64,000 nucleotides of DNA, taken from contig CAZTFU010000004.1 of assembly GCA_964612925.1 (NCBI GenBank), positions 25,933 through 89,932 on the forward strand, given 5' to 3'. Positions 25,493-34,403 of the stretch are shown here, in pieces. Position numbers and translations under genes: made by a program. The notes beneath the pieces were generated by a model. It worked only from the letters and a program-made list of their open reading frames with translations. It was not told where the DNA came from and ran no database searches. Source of the stretch: Phil1 sp964612925. Its GTDB lineage: Bacteria; Bacillota; Clostridia; Christensenellales; CAG-138. Within the stretch, counting starts at the first letter, position 1, and each line of letters opens with the position of its first letter.

Positions 25493-25521
25493 ATTATAAT
25501 CGCTGTGCGTACAAATTACAA
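25493..25521 (-). promoter_or_regulatory. promoter of the phosphate symporter gene
   Basis: Minus strand TTGTAA (25516-25521), 17-bp spacer, TATAAT (25493-25498). The -35 box ends 7 bp from the edge of the MITE-like element. Confidence 0.7.
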
Positions 25522-25528
25522 GCCCCAT

Positions 25529-25810
25529 TAGGCCCTCTAAGATAATAAACATACGCCTAAAAAGGCACTGTTTGGTCAATCACTTCGTTGCTCGGGTCTC
25601 GTCATACCTCCAGTATGGCTTCGCCCTCGCGCCTTGTGCTTAGCACAAACATTGCTCTTTTTAGGTGCTAAGCAGTTTTGAGGTAGATATTTTGTGCCAT
25701 GACGAAGAAAAAGCGCAGTAAGATACCGGGGCGTATCTTCGAGCATTTTTCTAAAGTCATGGTGCAAAATAGCACCTCAAAACCGTGTGTTTATTATCTT
25801 AGAGGGCCTA
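25529..25810. mobile_element. 282-bp MITE-like element with perfect terminal inverted repeats
   Basis: Left end 25529-25551 and right end 25788-25810 are exact 23-bp reverse complements (starting TAGGCCCTCTAAGATAA), and stay complementary for several more bases with one mismatch. The outermost TA on each side may be the duplicated TA target expected for mariner/IS630-type transposases. Inside, 25675-25703 and 25756-25783 form a second long imperfect inverted repeat (core GTTTTGAGGT / ACCTCAAAAC), so most of the element can fold into one hairpin. There is no transposase; a 63-codon frame on the minus strand shows no protein features. It sits in the divergent gap between the phosphate symporter and a membrane-protein gene. 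Confidence 0.8.
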
Positions 25811-25837
25811 TATAGCCAACTTTCATATTGTGTTCAT

Positions 25838-25866
25838 TTGCATACGGCGGCATACTATGGTATGAT
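25838..25866 (+). promoter_or_regulatory. promoter of the 25897 gene
   Basis: TTGCAT (25838-25843), 17-bp spacer, TATGAT (25861-25866), starting 28 bp beyond the mobile element. Confidence 0.7.
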
Positions 25867-25896
25867 TTTATTATATGAACATAAAGGAGGCGCAAT

Positions 25897-26472
25897 ATGG
25901 CGCGAAACAGCTACGGCATTGCAAAGCGTTCAATATGGTATGTGCTGAGGGCACTTATAATAACGGCGGCTATCGTGGCACTGTGCCTTGGCGTATTTAT
26001 AGAAGGACTTCATGTAAGCAACCTGTATATATTGGTAACCGAGGGCATGGCCAAACGTGCGGAGGCCATTTTAACATACGGTCAAAGCAGTGACGGCGTT
26101 GACCTTACGCCCTATTTTTCTGAGGAATACCTTAACAACGATCACGAAATAGACAGCGGCAAGTATGCCGATTTTACCGTTGCAAGCTATGATTACCGCG
26201 TTGATGTGAAGGAAATATCGGTTTTGCCGTGGAGCAGGCGCGCATACATGACAATCGATGCTCGCCTTGCCGCAATAAATGCCGCAAGCAACACCGCAGA
26301 GGATGAAACGGCACCCGAACTCCCCGAATGGGAAGCGGGTCGCTATCAGGTGGTTTTCAAGCGGGATGGTTCACGCTGGTACATAAACAGTATAACACTG
26401 TTACAGCGCGACCCCGAAGCGGAGGTCAAGCCCACGCCCGACATGAGCCTTTGGCAGGAGGATGCGCAATAA
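25897..26472 (+). CDS. membrane-anchored protein of unknown function upstream of dus
   Basis: 191 residues. A single N-terminal transmembrane helix (about 14-36, VLRALIITAAIVALCLGVFI) is followed by an extracellular domain of about 150 residues with mixed alpha/beta pattern (YADFTVASYDYRVDVKEISV ... YQVVFKRDGSRWYINSITLL). The C-terminal half looks like a small NTF2- or DUF4829-like fold, but this is a weak impression. AAAGGAGG precedes the ATG. It ends 2 nt before dus and is therefore probably co-transcribed with it. Confidence 0.62.
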   Translation: MARNSYGIAKRSIWYVLRALIITAAIVALCLGVFIEGLHVSNLYILVTEGMAKRAEAILTYGQSSDGVDLTPYFSEEYLNNDHEIDSGKYADFTVASYDYRVDVKEISVLPWSRRAYMTIDARLAAINAASNTAEDETAPELPEWEAGRYQVVFKRDGSRWYINSITLLQRDPEAEVKPTPDMSLWQEDAQ

Positions 26473-26474
26473 GC

Positions 26475-27452
26475 ATGGGCAACGCTCTCGACATGCTTTT
26501 TGCACAGGGTAAAACGCCCGTGCTGCTTGCGCCCATGGCAGGCGTTACGGATGCATCGTTTCGCGGAATATGCCGTGAAATGGGTGCGGATTTTTCGTAT
26601 ACCGAAATGATAAGCGCCAAGGGGCTGAAATACAACAACCGCAATACCACTACTCTGCTTGACGCATCCGAGAGGGAGATTGCCTTGGGCTACGGTGTGC
26701 AGCTTTTCGGTGCGGAAAGTGACACGCTTGCGCTTGCGGCGGCAGAGCTTAGCCGCACACAGCCCAATCTGAAGCTTATAGATATAAACATGGGTTGCCC
26801 TGCCCACAAGATAGTTTCAAACGGCGAAGGCAGTGCGCTTATGAAGGATGAGTGCCTTGCTTCCCGCATAATAAGTGCGGTAGTTAAGGCAAGCAAGCTA
26901 CCCGTTACGGTAAAATTTCGCAAGGGTTGGGACGATGAACACATAAACGCACTCAGCTTTGCCAAAATGGCGGAAGAAAGCGGTGCGGCAATGCTGACCG
27001 TACACGGCCGCACACGGGCTCAGATGTACAGCGGAGAAGCGGATTGGGATATAATCGCCCGAATAAAGGCAGAGGTCAAAATACCCGTGATAGGCAACGG
27101 AGACATATTCAGCGGAAAGGATGCGCTGAATATGCTTGAATATACCCACTGCGACGGCATAATGGTCGCCCGCGGTGCCGAAGGAAACCCGTTTATTTTC
27201 AGGGAAATACAGGCGGCACTTGCCAACGAGGAATATACTCCGCCCACATATGCCGAGCGTATAGCCGCGGCCATTGACCACGCGGAACGCCTTACCGAGC
27301 GACGCGGCGAACGTGCCATTATTGAAATGCGCAAGCATGTTTCATGGTACCTGTCGGGCATGCGCAACAGCGCGTCCCTTCGTGCAAGAGTAAACAGTAT
27401 AACAAGTCTTGATGAACTGAAGGAACTGCTTTTGACCGTGGTCGAAAACTGA
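26475..27452 (+). CDS. dus: tRNA-dihydrouridine synthase
   Basis: Cytosolic flavoenzyme of 325 residues reducing uridines in the D-loop of tRNA. TIM-barrel motifs typical of DusB-like enzymes: LLAPMAGVTDASFRGICREM at the start, INMGCPAHKIVSNGEGSALM with the catalytic Cys, TVKFRKGWDD, MLTVHGRTRAQMYSGEADW (FMN and tRNA contacts) and IGNGDIFSGKDALNML. Start ATG 26475 is 2 nt after the preceding stop; the in-frame extension to 26328 merely overlaps that gene. Complete and intact. Confidence 0.92.
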   Translation: MGNALDMLFAQGKTPVLLAPMAGVTDASFRGICREMGADFSYTEMISAKGLKYNNRNTTTLLDASEREIALGYGVQLFGAESDTLALAAAELSRTQPNLKLIDINMGCPAHKIVSNGEGSALMKDECLASRIISAVVKASKLPVTVKFRKGWDDEHINALSFAKMAEESGAAMLTVHGRTRAQMYSGEADWDIIARIKAEVKIPVIGNGDIFSGKDALNMLEYTHCDGIMVARGAEGNPFIFREIQAALANEEYTPPTYAERIAAAIDHAERLTERRGERAIIEMRKHVSWYLSGMRNSASLRARVNSITSLDELKELLLTVVEN

Positions 27453-27498
27453 TTTTTCGGCAGGCACGCTTTATTGATTTATAAATGGAGGTACAACC

Positions 27499-27798
27499 GT
27501 GTTTGGTGTTTGGATGGGTGACGCAAACCTGACCGTAATAGTGATAGCCGTATGCGCCGTTATCGTTTTACCGTTGCAGCTGTTGCTGTGTTTTAAGGTG
27601 AAAAGCCAACTGTTGCGGTTGCTGCCCGTGCTGCTTTTGCTTATTGCGGGGGTTGTGTTTATGGCACTTGCCTCCTCCTCAGAGGGTTGGGACGGTTTAG
27701 GTTATTTAATACTTGCGCTTTACTGCGCGTTCATGTTGCTTGCATGCGGCATAGCATGGGTTATTTGGACACTCATTCATTATATAAAAAAGAAATAA
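27499..27798 (+). CDS. small three-helix membrane protein
   Basis: 99 residues, start codon GTG with GGAGG 7 nt upstream. Three hydrophobic stretches (about 10-30, 38-57, 66-90) joined by short loops and a basic C-terminus (HYIKKK). No family recognised. It lies 10 nt before an MFS transporter gene and is likely co-transcribed with it; it could be an accessory subunit, but nothing in the sequence proves that. Confidence 0.6.
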   Translation: MFGVWMGDANLTVIVIAVCAVIVLPLQLLLCFKVKSQLLRLLPVLLLLIAGVVFMALASSSEGWDGLGYLILALYCAFMLLACGIAWVIWTLIHYIKKK

Positions 27799-27808
27799 GG
27801 AGCGCATT

Positions 27809-29122
27809 ATGCGGAATAAGGTAGGCGGACGGGCGTGGTTCGCAACGATATTTTTCGGCCTTGTGGGTCAAATCGCATGGATAGTTGAGAACATGTATTT
27901 TTCAACCCTTGCGCAGGATATTTTTGCAAATTCGCACAGGGCGGACATGGCGTATCTTGTCACCACACTTATGGTGATACTTTCGGCAATTACCGCAACG
28001 CTTACAACGGTCATTGCAGGCAATGCAAGTGACCGCGCAGGCAAACGCAAGCCTTTCATTGCGTGGGGATATATAATATGGGGCTTTACCATAATGCTTT
28101 TCGCACTTTTACCCATGCGCGTTGAGGAGGGCGGTGTTGCGATAACGGCCGTACTGCTTATAGTATTTGACTGCATAATGACCGTTGCGGGTTCAACCTC
28201 AAACGATGCCGCGTTCAATGCGTGGGTTGCGGACAATACCGATCCGCTCAACCGCGGCAGAGTAAATTCGGTGCTCAGCGTGCTGAGCGTGGTCGCGGTG
28301 GTAATAGTATTTATAGGGCTTGGCGGCATGTATGACGCTGAAGCCGAAAACAATGCGGCATTTTTCACAGTGCTTGGCATAATTCCGATAATTGCGGGCA
28401 TAATAGCGCTGTTTACGCTTACGGATAAGGAAGATATTTGTCCCGCGATATCGGGTGTTGACTTCTTTTACGGGTTTAAGCCAAGCACCGTGCGCGAAAA
28501 CCCGCTGTTGTATGTAAGCCTTGCTGCGGCCTGTATTATAGGCATTGCACAGCAGACATTCTTTTCCTATCTTATAAACTTTCTTGTAATAACGCTTGAC
28601 CTTGGGGACGGTTTTGTTGTGCCCATGGCGGTTATAATCGTGCTTGCCGCCGCATTCACGGGCATTTTCGGTATGTTTGGAGATAAGTTCGGCCGTGCGC
28701 GTTTCCGCATGCCATTGCTTATAATGACGGTCGCGGGCACCGCATCATTCTTCTTGCTGCAATATATGCAGGGTCGGCTCAGAACCGCTGTAATATACAT
28801 TGGCGGCACGCTTATGATGGGCGGCATACTTTCGCTTACGGCAAGCTTTACATCCACATTTCAAAACCATATTCCAAAGGGCTGTGAGGGGCGATATCAG
28901 GGCGTGCGCATGTGCTTTACCGTGCTTATTCCCATGATGATAGGCCCCGTGATATCGCTGTTGATCGGCCTTGATGCAATGGGCATGAACGGCGAAAGCT
29001 TTGTGCCGCCGTACACTGTGTTCCTTGCATCGGCCATAGTCGCAATTCTTGCGGCAATACCTATAATCGCTATGCGCCGCCTTTCAGATAAAGAGGAGCA
29101 TGCAAACGGCCATACAATTTGA
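27809..29122 (+). CDS. MFS transporter (GPH/SLC45-like)
   Basis: 437 residues with 12 predicted membrane helices. The loop after helix 2 reads AGNASDRAGKRKPFIAWGYI, the variant of the MFS loop found in sugar-cation symporter types (D-R-x-G-K-R-K-P). A second matching loop is GMFGDKFGRARFRMPLL between helices 8 and 9. The substrate may be a sugar or glycoside; it cannot be read from sequence. AAGGAG before ATG. Its end overlaps the region where the phosphotransferase gene starts. Confidence 0.8.
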   Translation: MRNKVGGRAWFATIFFGLVGQIAWIVENMYFSTLAQDIFANSHRADMAYLVTTLMVILSAITATLTTVIAGNASDRAGKRKPFIAWGYIIWGFTIMLFALLPMRVEEGGVAITAVLLIVFDCIMTVAGSTSNDAAFNAWVADNTDPLNRGRVNSVLSVLSVVAVVIVFIGLGGMYDAEAENNAAFFTVLGIIPIIAGIIALFTLTDKEDICPAISGVDFFYGFKPSTVRENPLLYVSLAAACIIGIAQQTFFSYLINFLVITLDLGDGFVVPMAVIIVLAAAFTGIFGMFGDKFGRARFRMPLLIMTVAGTASFFLLQYMQGRLRTAVIYIGGTLMMGGILSLTASFTSTFQNHIPKGCEGRYQGVRMCFTVLIPMMIGPVISLLIGLDAMGMNGESFVPPYTVFLASAIVAILAAIPIIAMRRLSDKEEHANGHTI

Positions 29123-29130
29123 AACGAACA

Positions 29131-30195
29131 ATGGAAAAGACAATAGAAACCGAAGTAGTCGAAACAATATTGACCCTGTACGAAATTCGCGGACAGATAG
29201 TGGATAAAAAGCCGTACATCCACGCCATAGAGGATAACGGACACATGAAGCTGATATACCGCATTGCGCTGACGGACGGCAGGGTGCTTGTAATAAAGCT
29301 TGTGCATGAGGACGATGACATAAATGCGGAAACGGCCAAGATAGAAAGCCAAAGCCGCTTTTCAGAGGTCATGCGCCGCCACGGCATAAGCACTCCCGTT
29401 AGGTATAAAAGCGGTGACAGCCATGCCGTAGCGTTCACATATCACGATTTGCCGTGCATAGTTACGGTTGAGGATTGGTGCGGCGATGAGATAACCGAAA
29501 TCAATACGAATATTGCATACCAAATAGGCGAACTTATGGCGCACATGCACTCCGTCTCACTTGTAAACGGGTGCAAAATAGGGTGCGGAACGCTGTTCTC
29601 TGCCGCATATTGGAACGATGTGGATGTTTTCCCCGATTTTTGCAAAATAACGGAGAATGAAAAGTTAGATCAAGCCATAGTTAATCAAATAAAAACACTA
29701 CGTGCGGAAAAGCTTGAGCGTTTGCGTGACGTATGGGATACGCTTCCCAAGGCGGCCGTTCAGGGCGATATTTCCATAAACAACCTTGTTTTGTCCGAAA
29801 ACGGACTTACGGTATTTGACTATAATAATGCGGGCGATGAGGTGCTTATCTCCGACCTTGTGATGGAGGGTCTGCTTACCGCATACGAAATGGACTTGCC
29901 GAGCGGCATTAGCGAATCCTATCGGGAGGAGCTATTTCCCGCACTGCTCAAGGGCTACCTTTCCGTAAGGCCGCTGAGTGAAAATGAAAGCAATGCGGCG
30001 TGGGAAGCCTATACGCTGTACCACGCCTTGTGGTTCACAAGGATAGTATATAATGATAATTGTCTTAAAAAGCTTGTTGAAAACGGAAGCTACGCTGCCG
30101 CAAACGGCCTGTTGGAACGCATGCTTGATGATATGTCGGAAGCGGATGACGGAAGGTTTGCAAAGTCCGCAGGCAACGCCTTACCCCGCGCTTAA
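29131..30195 (+). CDS. aminoglycoside-phosphotransferase-fold kinase
   Basis: 354-residue protein-kinase-like small-molecule kinase. The N-lobe has LTDGRVLVIKLV with the ATP lysine; the catalytic loop is AAVQGDISINNLVL, where the usual HGD is QGD (Asp kept), and the metal-binding loop is LTVFDYNNAGDEV (D-x-D-like FDYNN). The substrate is unknown; resistance is not implied. Start ATG 29131 lies 8 nt after the MFS stop, without a clear Shine-Dalgarno site; a TTG at 29119 overlapping the MFS stop is the alternative. Codon usage is slightly more AT-rich near its middle. Confidence 0.72.
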   Translation: MEKTIETEVVETILTLYEIRGQIVDKKPYIHAIEDNGHMKLIYRIALTDGRVLVIKLVHEDDDINAETAKIESQSRFSEVMRRHGISTPVRYKSGDSHAVAFTYHDLPCIVTVEDWCGDEITEINTNIAYQIGELMAHMHSVSLVNGCKIGCGTLFSAAYWNDVDVFPDFCKITENEKLDQAIVNQIKTLRAEKLERLRDVWDTLPKAAVQGDISINNLVLSENGLTVFDYNNAGDEVLISDLVMEGLLTAYEMDLPSGISESYREELFPALLKGYLSVRPLSENESNAAWEAYTLYHALWFTRIVYNDNCLKKLVENGSYAAANGLLERMLDDMSEADDGRFAKSAGNALPRA

Positions 30196-30203
30196 ACGGT
30201 TTC

Positions 30204-30716
30204 CTATTCAGGTATGATAAGGCGGCGCAATATCACGCGGTAGCTTGGGCTGTAGGCTGATCTGTACTCCTCGCTGTGCGATACCACAGGAAAACCCGCC
30301 TTTTCGTATTCCGCAAGGTATTTTCTCAGTTCTTCGGTATCAAAGCCGAATGTGCCCGCTTCGCAAAGCAAATATAATAGTTTAAGCTTTTGCCTGAAGG
30401 ATTCGATGTTGCCCCGCACGGCATTGGCCGTTGCCGCAAATGCCGAATTCACCGTTTCAAGCGGCATTGTGCACACATCAAGCGCGGCAAGATTAAGCCG
30501 CACAAGCCCGCCGCCTATTTGCTCGTACAGCGGAATATCGGTGCGCGGATGCGTAGCCGCGTATTCCGCGCGCAGCCTTTCAAGCGCGGCAGCCTCGTTT
30601 TTCACCATATGGCCGCTGCCGAATTCGTTTTGATATATAAGCTTCACGGCGTCCGCAGGCCGCATGAGTGGGTAGCGCGCCGCATGCCACATAAGTACAT
30701 TCCTTAATTCTTCCAT
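30204..30716 (-). CDS. conserved cytosolic protein of unknown function
   Basis: 170 residues, predicted mostly helical, no signal peptide. It begins MEELRNVLMWHAARYPLMRP, then DAVKLIYQNEFGSGHMV, a pattern shared by an uncharacterised group of Clostridial proteins; I know no function for it. The start is placed at ATG 30716 because a near-consensus promoter (TTGTGT, 17 bp, TATAAT) ends 7 nt before it; the frame to 30869 would extend upstream through that promoter. No ribosome binding site is possible in a 7-nt gap, so translation may be leaderless. Single gene between a kinase and the hydrogenase operon. Confidence 0.6.
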   Translation of the reverse strand: MEELRNVLMWHAARYPLMRPADAVKLIYQNEFGSGHMVKNEAAALERLRAEYAATHPRTDIPLYEQIGGGLVRLNLAALDVCTMPLETVNSAFAATANAVRGNIESFRQKLKLLYLLCEAGTFGFDTEELRKYLAEYEKAGFPVVSHSEEYRSAYSPSYRVILRRLIIPE

Positions 30717-30723
30717 AAAAAAT

Positions 30724-30752
30724 ATTATACCATTTTGCCGTATAGCACACAA
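30724..30752 (-). promoter_or_regulatory. promoter placed to give a leaderless mRNA
   Basis: Minus strand TTGTGT (30747-30752), 17-bp spacer, TATAAT (30724-30729), then 7 nt to ATG 30716. The best-formed of the four such cases in this window. Confidence 0.65.
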
Positions 30753-30855
30753 GTCGCACCATGCAGACGTGCCATCACGCGGCATATTTTCGATATGGCC
30801 TATGATATATAGTTTGGTATATAGTATAACAATATTTCGGATATGCCCCGCACGA

Positions 30856-30885
30856 TTGACAAAATTCATAACCGTCCCTTATAAT
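30856..30885 (+). promoter_or_regulatory. promoter of the hydrogenase operon
   Basis: Consensus TTGACA (30856-30861), 18-bp spacer, consensus TATAAT (30880-30885), about 45 nt before the first start codon. Confidence 0.8.
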
Positions 30886-30929
30886 TAGACTGATGGAATT
30901 TGGCGGCATACGCCGAAAAGGAGAAGCTA

Positions 30930-32441
30930 ATGGCCCTGTTATTTGATACCCATGTTCAGAAAATGAAATACAACGTCCTTAGGGAGGTTGCCAAGCTTGC
31001 TTACAGAAACGAGCTTACACCGCAGAGGATAATGGAGATAGCCCCGCGTATAATACCGGACGGCAAACCCAATTTCCGCTGCTGTATATATAAGGAAAGA
31101 GCTATTATAAACGAGCGTGTAAGTATGGCGCTCGGCGGTGAAGAGGACGGAACGGTTATAAGCGTACTGCCCATTGCATGCGATGAATGCCCCGTTGACG
31201 GTATTCAGGTAACGGATGCATGCCGCGGTTGCCTTGCACACCGCTGTAAGGACAATTGCCCGCGCGATGCGATAAGCATTGTCAATCACAAGGCCGTTAT
31301 AGATAAGGAAAAGTGCATCGAATGCGGCAAGTGCATGAGCGTCTGCCCCTATTCCGCAATAGTTAAGCATACGCGCCCGTGCGTAAACGCATGCAAGGCC
31401 CAAGCTATACACATCGATCAGGAAACCGAAAAGGCCGTTATAGACGATGAAAAGTGCATTTCCTGCGGCGCATGTGTGTACCAGTGCCCATTTGGCGCAA
31501 TAACGGATAAGTCTTATATTACAAACGTAATATCCCTTATACGCAATTCCAATTTGAACACGGATTACCATGTATACGCCGTGGTCGCGCCGAGCATGGC
31601 CAGCCAATACCCCAACGCCCGCCCCGAACAGGTAGTCGCGGGCATAAAGGCACTGGGCTTCCATGCCGTGGTGGAGGCCGCATGGGGTGCGGACATGATA
31701 GCATGGCTTGAATCGCAGGAGCTGAAGGAGAAGGGCTTCCTTACCTCATCCTGCTGCCCTGCATTCGTAAATTACATAAAGCGGCATTTCCCCTCACTTG
31801 AGGAGCATATTTCGCACAACCTATCCCCCATGGCCGAAATGGCAAAATGGCTGCACGAGATAGACCCGACCTGCCACGTGGTATTCATAGGACCCTGCAT
31901 AGCAAAGAAGGCGGAAACCAAGTATACCGATGCCGGCAAGTATGTGGATTACACGATAACATTTGAAGAAATGCAGGCGATGTTCTCCGCCCGCGGAATA
32001 GACGTTACCGCAATGCCCAATGCGGAGCTTGACAATGCATCCTTCTACGGGCGCATATTCGCGCGCTGCGGCGGCCTTGCCGAAGCCGTTACGGAAGCAT
32101 TTAAGGAGCAGGGCGTGACCGATGATGAATTCAAGCTTAACGCCATATCCTGCAATGGCATAGCCGAATGCAAAACCGCCCTTTTCAAAAAGCAAAAGGG
32201 TCTGCTGAAAGAAAACTTTATTGAGGGCATGGCCTGCGTGAACGGCTGCATAGGCGGCCCCGCATGTCTTAGCCACAGTTCAAAGAATTTTGCCCAAGTC
32301 GATGCATACGGTCGATCCTCCACGGAGAATACCATTGCGGACGCAATAAGGGTAATTCAGATACTTACACCCACCATAGGCAGTGAAGGATACTGCGAAA
32401 TGCCTGTAGAGGGTCAAGCAAGCAACACGAACGAAGAATAA
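30930..32441 (+). CDS. monomeric [FeFe]-hydrogenase, group B-like
   Basis: 503-residue iron-sulfur enzyme expected to interconvert protons and hydrogen with ferredoxin-type electrons. An N-terminal Cys-rich region, two 4Fe-4S motifs (CIECGKCMSVCP about 129-140; CISCGACVYQCP about 177-188) and the H-cluster domain are present. H-cluster signatures: L1 TSSCCPAF, L2 GPCIAKKAE, L3 GMACVNGCIGGPACL, all four ligand cysteines intact. The L1 (PAF rather than PAW) and L3 variants match group B rather than group A enzymes. Start ATG 30930 has AAAAGGAG upstream. First gene of a four-gene cassette with a sensory hydrogenase and a phosphatase. Confidence 0.88.
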   Translation: MALLFDTHVQKMKYNVLREVAKLAYRNELTPQRIMEIAPRIIPDGKPNFRCCIYKERAIINERVSMALGGEEDGTVISVLPIACDECPVDGIQVTDACRGCLAHRCKDNCPRDAISIVNHKAVIDKEKCIECGKCMSVCPYSAIVKHTRPCVNACKAQAIHIDQETEKAVIDDEKCISCGACVYQCPFGAITDKSYITNVISLIRNSNLNTDYHVYAVVAPSMASQYPNARPEQVVAGIKALGFHAVVEAAWGADMIAWLESQELKEKGFLTSSCCPAFVNYIKRHFPSLEEHISHNLSPMAEMAKWLHEIDPTCHVVFIGPCIAKKAETKYTDAGKYVDYTITFEEMQAMFSARGIDVTAMPNAELDNASFYGRIFARCGGLAEAVTEAFKEQGVTDDEFKLNAISCNGIAECKTALFKKQKGLLKENFIEGMACVNGCIGGPACLSHSSKNFAQVDAYGRSSTENTIADAIRVIQILTPTIGSEGYCEMPVEGQASNTNEE

Positions 32442-32460
32442 TTAAGCGGAGGTAAGAATA

Positions 32461-32709
32461 ATGACAACCATTTCCGTATGTATCGGCAGTGCATGCCACA
32501 AAAGGGGCTCCTATGCATTGATGGACAAGTTCAAGCAGCTTGTTGAGCAATACAACGTAGCCGACAAAGTAAACGTTTTGCCCGTATTCTGCCTTGGCGA
32601 ATGTGCAAACGGCATATCCGTAAAAATTGATGATAAGCTTGTGCTTGGCGTGTGCATTGAAAACGCCCAAAGCATATTTGAAGAACAGGTTCTTTCAAGG
32701 CTTAACTAA
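32461..32709 (+). CDS. 2Fe-2S thioredoxin-fold protein (NuoE/HydC-like)
   Basis: 82-residue electron carrier. Cysteines follow the thioredoxin-like ferredoxin pattern: CIGSACHKRG (two Cys, four residues between) and VFCLGECANG (Cys-x3-Cys). The usual N-terminal helical domain of NuoE is absent, so this is the short stand-alone form often found between hydrogenase genes in Clostridia. It lies 19 nt after the group B hydrogenase and 15 nt before the sensory hydrogenase, with GGAGG before the ATG. It likely passes electrons between iron-sulfur proteins of the cassette. Confidence 0.87.
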   Translation: MTTISVCIGSACHKRGSYALMDKFKQLVEQYNVADKVNVLPVFCLGECANGISVKIDDKLVLGVCIENAQSIFEEQVLSRLN

Positions 32710-32724
32710 TCGGGTGCGTGCGGC

Positions 32725-34398
32725 ATGGGCATACTTCAATTTGAAAGCGTAAACTGTAAGGATTGCTGCAAATGCATAGGCGTTTGCCCCATAAAGGCCA
32801 TAGAGGTAAAAAATCACCGTGCAACAATAGTTGAACGGGATTGCATACTGTGCGGAAACTGTACAATCGCCTGCCCACAGCACACGAAGCACGGTGCCGA
32901 CGAAACGGATGCGGTAAAGGCACTGCTTAATTCGGACAGGCGCGTTTATGCAAGCGTTGCGCCGTCATATGCCGCGTATTTTGACGGTTGCGGCTTTGGC
33001 GCACTGCGCAATGCGCTAAAGCAGCTCGGCTTTTATGATGCCCGTGAAACGGCGGAGGGCGCATATCTTGTAAAGAGCGAATACGAACGTCTTTTAAGCG
33101 GCGGCATAAAAAAGCCCGTGATCTCCTCCTGCTGTACAACACTTAATCTATATATACAAAAGCATTGTCCGGAGGCTATAGATCTGCTTGCGCCCGTGCT
33201 TACCCCCATGCAGGCACACGCAAAGCTTATACACGAATCGGACTCCACTGCCGCAATAGTTTTCATAGGGCCGTGCATATCAAAAAAGGCCGAATGTAAG
33301 CAGAACGGTAGCGAGCTTGAATATGCCATAACCTTTGACGAGCTTGACGATTGGTTCACCGCCTCGCATATATCGGTTGTGCCCTGTGAAGATGAAGAAA
33401 CAAGGCTTTCGCGCTTCTTCCCCGTATCTGGCGGCATACTTAACACAATGCAGCGCCAAAACGGCATAAATTACGTTGCCGTTGACGGGCCCGAAGCCTG
33501 CATGAGTGCCGTGCGCGATGCGCTTGACGGCAAGCTTGACGGTTGCTTTATAGAAATGAGCTTTTGCGAGGGCAGCTGCATAGGCGGCCCCGTATTCCGC
33601 GGCATGAACAGAAGCACCGCAAGGAGCTATGTTGAAATTGCAAAGGATGCCGATGGCGAAAACGATTTCGGTATTGAGCCGATAGAAAATATACACACCG
33701 CCTTCAAGGATGAACGCACATACTACATGCCCCCGACCGAAAAGCAGATTTTGGCCGTGTTCAAAAAAATGGGTAAGGAAGGCCCGCAGGATGAGCTCAA
33801 CTGCGGAATGTGCGGTTATGCCTCCTGCCGTGAAAAGGCAATAGCCGTGCTTATGGGCAGGGCGGAAATAACCATGTGCATGCCGTACATGAAAAAGCGT
33901 GCGGAATCGTTCTCGGATAAAATACTCAGCATCACGCCCGACGCCATATTGGCGGTCGATATGGACCTTCGCGTACAGCAGATAAACAATGCCGCCTGCG
34001 ATATGTTCGGCGTACAGCCTGCGGATATTTTGGGGCGCGAGGTAAGTGCTCTGCTTGATGAGTTTGACTTTGTCGATCTTATTTCAAGCGGTGAGGCCGC
34101 ACACGAAAAGTTTGCCTATCTTGCCGAATACAATCTTTATTTGAAGCAATCCCTTTACTATGATGCTTCAAGCGGCATAGTCATTTGCATAATGAAGAAC
34201 ATGACCCGCGAAAAGCAGCGGCAAAACATGGTCATGCGGCACAAAACGCAGGTTGCGGGCATGGCGGATGACATAGTTGATAAACAGCTTAGGATAGTAC
34301 ACGAAATAGCATCGCTGCTTGGCGAATCCGCGGCGGAAACAAAGGTTGCGATATCCCGCCTGAAGGAAGCCGTTATGCTTGAAAATGAGGAGCAGTAA
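32725..34398 (+). CDS. sensory [FeFe]-hydrogenase with PAS domain (group C, HydS/HfsB-like)
   Basis: 557 residues. Order: N-terminal 2x4Fe-4S ferredoxin domain (CKDCCKCIGVCP at 11-22, CILCGNCTIACP at 40-51), H-cluster domain (L1 SSCCTTL with C136/C137, L2 GPCISKKAE with C184, L3 SFCEGSCIGGP with C281/C285), an extra Cys motif CGMCGYASCREKA (360-372), then a PAS domain (about 400-500) and a helical tail. Group C enzymes are thought to sense hydrogen or redox state rather than turn over fast. The tail has no histidine-kinase ATPase domain, so signalling probably runs through the PP2C protein encoded next. Confidence 0.88.
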   Translation: MGILQFESVNCKDCCKCIGVCPIKAIEVKNHRATIVERDCILCGNCTIACPQHTKHGADETDAVKALLNSDRRVYASVAPSYAAYFDGCGFGALRNALKQLGFYDARETAEGAYLVKSEYERLLSGGIKKPVISSCCTTLNLYIQKHCPEAIDLLAPVLTPMQAHAKLIHESDSTAAIVFIGPCISKKAECKQNGSELEYAITFDELDDWFTASHISVVPCEDEETRLSRFFPVSGGILNTMQRQNGINYVAVDGPEACMSAVRDALDGKLDGCFIEMSFCEGSCIGGPVFRGMNRSTARSYVEIAKDADGENDFGIEPIENIHTAFKDERTYYMPPTEKQILAVFKKMGKEGPQDELNCGMCGYASCREKAIAVLMGRAEITMCMPYMKKRAESFSDKILSITPDAILAVDMDLRVQQINNAACDMFGVQPADILGREVSALLDEFDFVDLISSGEAAHEKFAYLAEYNLYLKQSLYYDASSGIVICIMKNMTREKQRQNMVMRHKTQVAGMADDIVDKQLRIVHEIASLLGESAAETKVAISRLKEAVMLENEEQ

Positions 34399-34403
34399 GC
34401 AAT

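Noticed and set aside
25576..25767. 63-codon frame inside the MITE-like element
   Set aside because: No transposase motif, no ribosome site, and much of it lies in the nested inverted repeat.
29131..30195. Aminoglycoside resistance gene
   Set aside because: Only the kinase fold is recognisable; no resistance-specific residues, and the HGD motif is QGD.
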